From JALOOE01 sp964423545 (lineage in GTDB: Bacteria; Chloroflexota; Anaerolineae; CG2-30-64-16): a stretch of 15,133 nucleotides of DNA. The position numbers and the translations under genes were made by a program. Under the pieces are notes generated by a model. It was given only the letters and a program-made list of their open reading frames with translations, did not search any database and was not told the origin of the DNA. This document shows, piece by piece, positions 1 to 6,727 of this stretch (positions are counted from its first letter, which is position 1; each line of letters opens with the position of its first letter). Location of the stretch: the NCBI GenBank assembly GCA_964423545.1, contig CAYRFV010000126.1, positions 1-15,133 on the forward strand. Direction: 5' to 3'.

Positions 1-3000
1 CGCCCACGTAGGTGATCTCCGGTGGAGTCCAGTCAGGGCTGGTGGAGTAATAAACGCTCATGCTCATCCCGTCATAGAGACGCTGGGCGCCGGTCTGACC
101 GTTGTACTGCCCTAGCTGCGTCAAGACAGTGTCGGTGAAGGCGCGACCGGCAGCTACGCCCTGGAGGCTCAGCGGACGGGGCGGCCACCATCCCTCGCTG
201 GTGAACGGCGGCTCGGCCCAGTCGTTGTCCCATTCGTTGGAGGGCTGTGCGATCACGGGGTTCAGCACGCCCAGATCGGCGTAGTGGGCGCTGTCCATTG
301 TCACGCCGTGGACGCGCCCGGCAGGCGCGTGCGTGACGTTCGAGTAGAAGCCGGGTTGCATCGGCTGGCCGGCCGCCAGGTCTGTGTTGCCGTTGATGTC
401 GTAGAAGGTGCCGAGGGGTGTTTGGTGTTGTTCCAACGCGCCCAGCGCGCCCTGCAAGCTAAAGTCGAGTCCACCGATCTTCACCGGTCCGCCGTTCAGC
501 GGCATGCTGGGCGTGATCACCACGCTCGGGAAGGGGTCTTCGGGGCCCAAGAGCCCGCCGCTGACCAGTTGGAAGTGCGGCAGGCCGTACAGCGTGGATT
601 CCATGAGCGCCTTCTCATCGTAGGCGTCGAATGCCACGGACTCGTTCCAGTATCTCTGTTTGGCAGTCATCATCGCTTTGCCGATGGTGGTCGATGCACC
701 CTGAGTGAAGGCTGCAACATAGTTATGGACGAGTCTCTCGGACCAGCCCAGCCCGGCATTCGATCCCCACCCATAGCCGGTGTTTGCGATATAGTTGGCG
801 CCGCGCTTGAAGAACGCTTCCGCCAGGTCGAGCGCCGCTCCGGGCGCACCGGTCGGGGTGATGTCGTTCAGCCCGGAATGGCAGCCCAGGGTGACGATGA
901 GCGCGCGGTTCAGGTCGTTGCCGGTGGAACTGACCACGGTCGCATCATGGACCCCACCTCCTGCCGGCGCACCCTGGAGGTGGTGGCTGGCATGGCCGTT
1001 GATGAACTGCACGTTGAACGGCGGGCTGGTCTGAAGCTGTAGGTTTTGCAGGGCGGCGGCAGTCCACCAATCTCCTTGCAGGCTGCTGTCGATGCTGCCG
1101 TCAGGGCCGAGATCAGAGACGATGTTATTGGCCACAGTCTGAGCCGTGTCCACCACGAAGTCGTAGCCGGTCACCAGCACTTTCTGCAGGTTGATGATGC
1201 CTCCCGCCAGGTAGCTGTCGACAAAGGCCACGATCTCATCCGCGCCTTCCGGCAGTCGCCCCAAGGCAAAGTCCGGCACGTAGACTTCCTGGCCGTTCAC
1301 GATGTACGGCTCACGATCGGCGTAATAGTCGTCCGTCAGGCTCATCTGGTCCCTGCAGGCAGCCCAGATCGAGGTGTTGCCTGTCACCGCTGCCTGGTAA
1401 TAGTTCTCGGGATACTTCGTGCGGTCGAGCGTGCGACGGAACGGCACCACGCGGTCGTTGCCCACCAGGACGATGTACTCCACCCCGGGGTTCGTATTCA
1501 GCGCGGCAAGGATCATGCTGCGCACCGCGCTGGCGGTGTTGTTGGCGAGAGTCGTGCTGATCGGGGTGCTGTTCCAGAACGTGTATGCTGTCGCCGCCGA
1601 GGCGTCGTTCTGGGCCTGAAGGATCAGCCCGCGCACGCGGGTGTCACTGGCAAGGAGCGCCAGCCGGTCCATGACGCTCTGGGCTTTCGTCTCGCCGTAG
1701 AGCGCCACCAGCCGCTCCCGATTGGTGACGATCAAAGTCCTGATTCCGGAGGCCGACGGGGTCGAGGTCGGGCCGGGTGGCGCGGGGACGGTCGGCGTCG
1801 GTGTAGCTGTGGGAGGTTGGTAGTTCTTGGTTACCGACAGCTCGTACTGGGTGCCCAGTCCGGATCGATTGGTGCGGTAGTGATGGACTCGTGCGTAGTA
1901 GGCGCCCGGGCTTGGGAAAATGTAGGTGATGAGCGAACGCTCGCTTCCGCCGTAGTCGTCGTTGCTGGTCAACTCGGTCGCTCCGTCCAGAGCAATCAGG
2001 TGAAGGATCGTATCGCTGTCACCCGACAGCTTGTCGGTCTGGATCGTGTAAGGCAGGGTCGTGCTATCCACCGTGAACTTCACCCAGTCCTGGTCTCCAT
2101 TCGGCGTGAAGTTGTGTTTCTGCGCTGCTCCATCCGTGCCGATCGGCGCCGCTTGGGCGGGCGAGTTGTCCGGCTCATAGCTGTCCAGTGGATCTCCCAC
2201 ACTGATCGCCACGTGATACGAGGTGGTGGGACCGCTGATCGAAGCGACCGTGTGCTTTATTCGCAGGTAGTAGGTTCCGTCGCCGGGCGCGGTCCAGCGC
2301 AGCCGCGACGCCAGGCCGCCGCCTGAGTCGTCATCACAAGCGATCTGGCTGGCGCCGTTGGTGTTGAAGAGGCAGATCTTCGTGTCTGCGTCTGGGCCCA
2401 ACTCGTACGTCTCAATCACATAGAGCTGTCCGGCTGTGGCCGTGAACTTGAGCCAGTCCTGGTCGGACGCGGGACAGGCATCGTGGATCTGCTCCGGTCC
2501 GCCTGGCGTGAGGGTGTGCGCGTGCGCTGAGTCGCCATCCGGCTCATAGGCGTCCGGCCCGCAAGCCGTCATCTGGACCGTCGCCCGATACTGGGTGGTG
2601 GCGCCGAAGACATTGGGGTCTTGGTTCGTCATCCTGAGGTAGTACGTGCCGCTGGATGGCGCAGTCCAACTGGTCGGCTGCCCCTCGGCCAGGGCGGCGG
2701 CATATCCGCATTGGTCAAAGACCTGGAAGACCGGGTGCGCATCCGGGCCCACTCCGGTGGCTTCGGCGCTGTAAGTTGCACCGCTGGCCGCGGTGAACTT
2801 CACCCAATCGGCATCCGCTGGCCTGCAGAACTGGCGCACCACGCCGGTCGCCCCCACGGTCAGGTCGCGCGCCGTGGCGCAGGAGTCATCGGCTTCCTGA
2901 GCGTCCCCCTGACAGGTCGTCGAGGGGGTGATGATGAGTTCGTAATCGGTGGCGGCGCCGTAAGCGGCATCGTGGTGTTTGACCTTGAGGTAGTAGATGC

Positions 3001-3901
3001 CTGACTCCGGCGCTTCGAATACCAGATCGACCCCGTTGCCGAACGCGGGATCGCTGCTGGCGGACGGCGTGGGCTGCGCACACCGGTTATAGAGCAGAAG
3101 CATGGTGTCGCCGTCGGCTCCGACATTGGCCGTACTGAGCGTGTAGGTGATTCCCTGCTGCGCCGTGAACTGCACCCAATCCTCATCACCGACGGGACAG
3201 AGGTTGTGCATCTGGTGTACGCCGTCCAGGGAGATCGGGCTGGCGCCTGTACAGGCGTCGTCTCCGCCCGCTTCATAGGGATCGGGCACGCAGGGGGTCG
3301 GCGTCCTGGTGGGCGTCGAGGTCGCGGTCGGTGTCAGCGTCGGCGTCGGCGAGCGGGTCGGGCTGGAGGTCGGTGTCGGCGTGGTGCCCACGCACACCTG
3401 AATCGATAGCTTGTTGTTGTTCTCGTTGTCCTCGATGACATTGCTGCCGCGGTCGGTCCACGCCCAGATATCATGGTCGCAGCCGACGGTGGTGAACTTG
3501 TCGTAGTTCTTATAGGTCCACACGTACGATCTGCCCGCATCCAGCGAGAAAAGGCCGGTGTAGCTGGTGTCCAGATCGCCCAACTGGGGTTCGCGATGCA
3601 GGTCGACATACAGTGCCGTGATGATCAGATCGCCAACAGGCGTCGCCTTTGCATCGCCAACATTCTTGATGACGATCTCGATGTTGACGGGCTGGCCTGG
3701 ACCGGGATAGGCCGGGGTGACGGTGATGCTCTGGATGATCAGATCGGGGCCGGGATTCGCAGGCGCCAGGGGGCTTGCCGCCGACGGAGCGTGACTCTGC
3801 CCCGCGCGGGTGATTACGGTGAAGTGCAGGCCCAACGCCACCAGCCCTGCACACAACAACAGGCTGAGAACGATGCTGCGGTCGTAAGCATGCGTCTTCA
3901 C
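1..3901 (-). CDS. Secreted gingipain-like (C25 family) cysteine peptidase with CARDB-like and four PPC domains, 3' end outside window
   Basis: The frame is open for 1300 codons from a GTG at 3901 to the left edge, so the C-terminus is missing. GGAGG lies 7 nt before the GTG. Residues 1-38 form a Sec-type signal peptide (basic start, then a Leu-rich core). Residues about 52-165 resemble a CARDB/Ig-like domain, followed by a Thr/Pro linker (about 171-202). Four PPC-type domains begin near residues 205, 330, 446 and 572, each with an acidic YE-D start, a DQDW(V/L)KFT-type core and a (T/I)YYL strand. After a second Pro/Thr linker (about 695-720) comes a C25-like catalytic region with VLVGNDRVVPF, FALGRLPEGADEIV, NGHAS and TLGCHSG. 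The inferred catalytic pair is His970 and Cys1007, 37 residues apart, as in gingipains. About 195 unassigned residues follow. By family knowledge this is an extracellular endopeptidase; substrate and cleavage specificity cannot be read. It is the last gene of the exported-protein series and has its own leader hairpin. Confidence 0.88.
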   Translation of the reverse strand, partial: MKTHAYDRSIVLSLLLCAGLVALGLHFTVITRAGQSHAPSAASPLAPANPGPDLIIQSITVTPAYPGPGQPVNIEIVIKNVGDAKATPVGDLIITALYVDLHREPQLGDLDTSYTGLFSLDAGRSYVWTYKNYDKFTTVGCDHDIWAWTDRGSNVIEDNENNNKLSIQVCVGTTPTPTSSPTRSPTPTLTPTATSTPTRTPTPCVPDPYEAGGDDACTGASPISLDGVHQMHNLCPVGDEDWVQFTAQQGITYTLSTANVGADGDTMLLLYNRCAQPTPSASSDPAFGNGVDLVFEAPESGIYYLKVKHHDAAYGAATDYELIITPSTTCQGDAQEADDSCATARDLTVGATGVVRQFCRPADADWVKFTAASGATYSAEATGVGPDAHPVFQVFDQCGYAAALAEGQPTSWTAPSSGTYYLRMTNQDPNVFGATTQYRATVQMTACGPDAYEPDGDSAHAHTLTPGGPEQIHDACPASDQDWLKFTATAGQLYVIETYELGPDADTKICLFNTNGASQIACDDDSGGGLASRLRWTAPGDGTYYLRIKHTVASISGPTTSYHVAISVGDPLDSYEPDNSPAQAAPIGTDGAAQKHNFTPNGDQDWVKFTVDSTTLPYTIQTDKLSGDSDTILHLIALDGATELTSNDDYGGSERSLITYIFPSPGAYYARVHHYRTNRSGLGTQYELSVTKNYQPPTATPTPTVPAPPGPTSTPSASGIRTLIVTNRERLVALYGETKAQSVMDRLALLASDTRVRGLILQAQNDASAATAYTFWNSTPISTTLANNTASAVRSMILAALNTNPGVEYIVLVGNDRVVPFRRTLDRTKYPENYYQAAVTGNTSIWAACRDQMSLTDDYYADREPYIVNGQEVYVPDFALGRLPEGADEIVAFVDSYLAGGIINLQKVLVTGYDFVVDTAQTVANNIVSDLGPDGSIDSSLQGDWWTAAALQNLQLQTSPPFNVQFINGHASHHLQGAPAGGGVHDATVVSSTGNDLNRALIVTLGCHSGLNDITPTGAPGAALDLAEAFFKRGANYIANTGYGWGSNAGLGWSERLVHNYVAAFTQGASTTIGKAMMTAKQRYWNESVAFDAYDEKALMESTLYGLPHFQLVSGGLLGPEDPFPSVVITPSMPLNGGPVKIGGLDFSLQGALGALEQHQTPLGTFYDINGNTDLAAGQPMQPGFYSNVTHAPAGRVHGVTMDSAHYADLGVLNPVIAQPSNEWDNDWAEPPFTSEGWWPPRPLSLQGVAAGRAFTDTVLTQLGQYNGQTGAQRLYDGMSMSVYYSTSPDWTPPEITYVG
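3296..3387 (-). repeat. Thr/Pro-rich interdomain linker of the C25-like protein
   Basis: This low-complexity stretch encodes TPTPTSSPTRSPTPT-type sequence between the CARDB-like domain and the first PPC domain. Such linkers are typical of exported Chloroflexota proteins and probably act as extended, possibly glycosylated spacers. The repetition is visible in the sequence; the spacer role is inferred. Confidence 0.7.
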
Positions 3902-3908
3902 GGGATCA

Positions 3909-3913
3909 CCTCC
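3909..3913 (-). promoter_or_regulatory. Ribosome binding site that fixes the GTG start of the C25-like gene
   Basis: The minus strand reads GGGGAGGTGAT, with GGAGG 7 nt before GTG 3901. No in-frame ATG lies near a comparable Shine-Dalgarno sequence, so the GTG is the chosen start. Confidence 0.75.
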
Positions 3914-3929
3914 CCGGCCCTGATGCGCG

Positions 3930-3957
3930 CCGCCTGGTGGCCGAGACCACCAGGCGG
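3930..3957 (-). other. Leader hairpin A (loop TCTCGG) upstream of the C25-like gene
   Basis: On the minus strand the left arm is CGCCTGGTGG, the loop TCTCGG and the right arm CCACCAGGCG, a perfect 10-bp stem that the flanking G/C pair extends to 11. It ends about 29 nt before the GTG start and begins about 41 nt after the stop of the preceding gene. No U-tract follows, so a standard intrinsic terminator is unlikely. A sister hairpin with the same loop lies at the same distance from the next gene's start (6105-6130). It may be a 5' UTR control, mRNA-stability or processing element. Confidence 0.7.
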
Positions 3958-3998
3958 TTATGCCCGACTTACAAACCGGGCGGCAGAGCTGTGCCAGG

Positions 3999-6077
3999 TT
4001 ACTGGTTCCGGATGACCAACGGCAGCCAGGTGGGCTGGCCCACCACGTTCACCGTGATCTCCGCCGTTCGAGACAGTCCGTTGGCGTCGGTCACCTTCAG
4101 CGATAAGGTGACAGGGACAGGCGGGTCACCAGGCTTCGCCGTGCTGAGGAGCAGGGAGGTCATGTCCTCGCTGGTCCCCAGGACTCCCTGTGAGCTGGTT
4201 GCCCATTCGTAGGTGAACGGCCCATTGCCGTTCGCCACAGTCCCGTTCAGTGCGATCTGCCTGCCGGCCATGATGGTGGCGTTCGGCAGCGGCGCGTCGA
4301 TTGTCACCTCAGGCGGGTAGTACTGCGGCGACGCGGGCACGTATACCAGCCCGTTTGCCACCACCTGTCCGTCGGAGATGAAATCGACGTCGTAGACCCA
4401 CGTCGGCACCAACTCCTGCTGCGATACGTTGAGCGGCTGTTCGAAGTAGGCAAAGGTGTCCGATATCGGATGGCGAACCATCTCATCATACTCGATCGTG
4501 ATCTCCAGCACAGATAGCGCCGGATCGGCGACGAAGGTTTCCCACGTGCTGTTCACATCCTTGAGGGTCACCTGGTTGGCTGCGCGCACATCGCGTGAGC
4601 CTCCGCTCAGTCCGATGGGGGTGGTGCTCTGGCCGCCGAGGTACAGCTTGGCTGTTCCGCCAGGGCCGGCCACCGACGTATTCACGGTGACTGCGTCGCC
4701 GCTCGCCGTCGTGACCGTCGTCGCCAGTGTCCTGCTGTAAGCCACCATCACATCGACGCCCGTTTCTTGCAGCGGGGCGCTGTCTGCGGCCGCAGTGCCG
4801 GGCTTGCCGGAGCCGGCCGTCGTGTCATTCTCAACGTGAGGATTCTGATAGGTGAAGTTCTGGCCGCCTGGCAGCGACTGCGCCTTGTCCAGGAAGTAGG
4901 CATTGGCCAGCCTGGCAGCTTCCTCGGGGGGAGGAAGGGTCAGCGGTTGACCCGGCTGCGGCGGCACCCAGAGCTGGCTCAGGTCCTGGTACGAATAGCC
5001 GCCGGTGGCCGTCTGGATGGACAGAGTGCGCGTCATGCCGCCTTCGGTGTTGGTGACGGCGTACTCCTGTCCGTCGGGCGACAACGCCAATGTGCCGGTC
5101 ATATTGAGCGTGGCAGCGAGGCTCTCCGCGAAGCTTTTGTCGACCGTACGCGGCAACACCTGGTAGGCTGGCACCGCGGCGAGCAGGGAGACATCCACCG
5201 CATTGGGGGCTGCCTTGTAGCAGCTGTGATCGATCCAGTGGTACCAGTTGTCAACGTCATCGCCGCGAGCCGGCCCGCCGCGGTTCCACACCTTGTCATT
5301 GAAGTGGTCAGGATGCTCGGCGATGACGCGCGCAGTCGCGCCGGCGGTCTGGGAATCACATGCCGTGAACCAGGCCTGCGTGACGGTCTTCGGCGAGCGC
5401 AGCCAGATATCGCCGAAGGGCCAGATGTTCACCTTCCAGCCCAGCAGCTGGTCTGCCCAGACACCGCCGAATTCGCGGCTGGCGGACAGGGTGGTGAAGC
5501 CGGCGATCAGGTGCACGCCGTTCATGCAGGTTCCCCAACCCTGGCGATCGGCCAGCGTGAGGCAAGTCTTGACGCCGATCCACTCGACATCCTTATCACC
5601 CCAGGACCAGGCGCAGTCGTTCGGCACCACCGAAGTGTCGGTATGGCCCCAGGGAATCCAGATGCTGCCGACATTGCCGTGGGAGTGCACGAACATGATG
5701 TCCACGTTGTCGACCCAGGAGTTCTCACTGCCACCCAAGGCGGCCCGTTTCCAGTCCGTTTCCCAGGCCGCATTGTTCCCCCAGATGAAGGACTGCGAGC
5801 CTGTGTAGCCGGCGGCGCGCATCTTGTTGTAGAAATTCCACGCTGAGTCCCTGTGGACGGGCCGATCGTCGGCGCTCGCACCCCAGGGAGGCGCATCGGC
5901 GCTTGGGAATTCGGCGCCGACTTCGAGGGTCCCATCGTCGGCGGATGTCGGGGAAGCGGGATCCAGAGCCATGTCGGGCGAGGGCGGGCTCGCCGACACC
6001 ATGCCGGATAGCGACAGTACCAGTACGATCGCCAGCCCCACGCGCGCTGAAGGAAGCCATAGTCTACGACTGTTCAC
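3999..6077 (-). CDS. Secreted DUF6345-like protein with a clan CD-like His/Cys pair and a C-terminal LPLV tail
   Basis: The product has 692 residues from GTG 6077. Residues 1-30 are a signal peptide ending near SGMVSASP. Residues about 75-290 match my recollection of the DUF6345 family: WGNNAAWETDW, then FVHSHGN (His131, His133), then EWIGVKTCLTL (Cys172), then the GVHLIAGF segment. A second candidate Cys is in FTACDS (Cys240). His133 and Cys172 are 39 residues apart, close to the spacing in the two neighbouring peptidases, so a caspase-like fold is possible but inferred. A middle region of about 290-585 has unknown function. Residues about 590-678 form an Ig/PKD-like domain with the FTYEWATSS motif, and the chain ends in TWLPLVIRNQ. 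The gene sits 169 bp after the lipoprotein gene and 97 bp before the C25-like gene. Its role is probably extracellular; no activity is established. Confidence 0.82.
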   Translation of the reverse strand: MNSRRLWLPSARVGLAIVLVLSLSGMVSASPPSPDMALDPASPTSADDGTLEVGAEFPSADAPPWGASADDRPVHRDSAWNFYNKMRAAGYTGSQSFIWGNNAAWETDWKRAALGGSENSWVDNVDIMFVHSHGNVGSIWIPWGHTDTSVVPNDCAWSWGDKDVEWIGVKTCLTLADRQGWGTCMNGVHLIAGFTTLSASREFGGVWADQLLGWKVNIWPFGDIWLRSPKTVTQAWFTACDSQTAGATARVIAEHPDHFNDKVWNRGGPARGDDVDNWYHWIDHSCYKAAPNAVDVSLLAAVPAYQVLPRTVDKSFAESLAATLNMTGTLALSPDGQEYAVTNTEGGMTRTLSIQTATGGYSYQDLSQLWVPPQPGQPLTLPPPEEAARLANAYFLDKAQSLPGGQNFTYQNPHVENDTTAGSGKPGTAAADSAPLQETGVDVMVAYSRTLATTVTTASGDAVTVNTSVAGPGGTAKLYLGGQSTTPIGLSGGSRDVRAANQVTLKDVNSTWETFVADPALSVLEITIEYDEMVRHPISDTFAYFEQPLNVSQQELVPTWVYDVDFISDGQVVANGLVYVPASPQYYPPEVTIDAPLPNATIMAGRQIALNGTVANGNGPFTYEWATSSQGVLGTSEDMTSLLLSTAKPGDPPVPVTLSLKVTDANGLSRTAEITVNVVGQPTWLPLVIRNQ

Positions 6078-6083
6078 GTTCAA

Positions 6084-6090
6084 CCTCCTC
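6084..6090 (-). promoter_or_regulatory. Ribosome binding site selecting GTG 6077 over TTG 6083
   Basis: GAGGAGG at 6090-6084 directly abuts TTG 6083, leaving no spacer. It is 6 nt before the in-frame GTG at 6077, so the GTG is the better start. Confidence 0.75.
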
Positions 6091-6104
6091 GTACGGCTGA
6101 ATGA

Positions 6105-6130
6105 CGCCTGAATGCCGAGACACTCAGGCG
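6105..6130 (-). other. Leader hairpin B (loop TCTCGG) upstream of the DUF6345-like gene
   Basis: On the minus strand the left arm is CGCCTGAGTG, the loop TCTCGG and the right arm CATTCAGGCG. Ten pairs form in minus-strand RNA, one of them G-U; the plus-strand version would have an A/C mismatch, which points to minus-strand function. It ends 27 nt before the GTG start and has no U-tract after it. Loop, outer stem and position match hairpin A, with compensatory changes in the inner stem. The rest of this 169-bp gap holds no gene and no clear promoter. Confidence 0.7.
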
Positions 6131-6246
6131 ACTAGATGCGAACCCAATCTCCGCTCAACAACTTGATTCCCGCTTCACCTCCTCTCCTTTGCACACCTGC
6201 TCCAAGGTCCCGGGCGATCTCGCTTGATCACTTCGGCGCCAGCACG

Positions 6247-6717
6247 CTAGCGCGGCGGCTCGGGCAGCAGATTGCTCAGAACGGCATCGAACTCGGCAGG
6301 CGGCTGCGCCTGCTGTCCCGACCAGAAGGATTGGGCGCCGCGCAGAAACGACGTCCCGCCATCACAATAGTAGTCCAATGCTTGCACCTCGCCCGTGGCC
6401 AGCACGAAGCTCAGCCGGTAGCGAGCCAGGCAGTCGACCAGCGGTCCAAGCGCCAGATCGGCATCGAGTGCGGTGCTGAGAGAACTCAGCACTGCGGGAT
6501 CGGAAACGGTCAGCCGATGTACGTAGCGCAGCTCGGGCCCCGAGACCAGCTCCTCGATTTCCAATCGCTGTGCCTGCCCGAGCCCTGCCTGCTCACTGAC
6601 GTTGAGGGTGGGGTGCAGTGACGCGCATCCACTGGCGCAGCAGGACCCAATGAGGAGCAGCACAAGCGCCAGCAGACGGGCTGCACGCGTCATGACGAGG
6701 GCATCAGGTCGGCGCAT
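6247..6717 (-). CDS. Small predicted lipoprotein of unknown function, coupled to the C13 peptidase gene
   Basis: The product has 156 residues. The N-terminus MRRPDALVMTRAARLLALV is followed by LLLIGSC, a good lipobox with Cys26 as the likely lipidated residue (Cys27 and Cys31 follow). This suggests export and membrane anchoring. The mature part (about 130 residues) is soluble-looking, with a segment ending DYYCDGG and a Pro-rich C-terminus; I do not recognise a family. ATG 6717 is preceded by GAGGAG at 6 nt. That site overlaps the stop of the upstream peptidase, and only 10 bp separate the genes, so translation is probably coupled. By position it could be an inhibitor, chaperone or anchor of the peptidase, but the sequence does not show which. 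A start at Met9 is possible but has no better ribosome site. Confidence 0.75.
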   Translation of the reverse strand: MRRPDALVMTRAARLLALVLLLIGSCCASGCASLHPTLNVSEQAGLGQAQRLEIEELVSGPELRYVHRLTVSDPAVLSSLSTALDADLALGPLVDCLARYRLSFVLATGEVQALDYYCDGGTSFLRGAQSFWSGQQAQPPAEFDAVLSNLLPEPPR

Positions 6718-6727
6718 CGCTCACTCC

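Noticed and set aside
1046..2326. 426-codon plus-strand ORF; likewise 4767-5846 and 13131-14294
   Set aside because: Antisense shadows of the C25-like, DUF6345-like and URO-D-like genes, with no recognisable motif and no good ribosome site.
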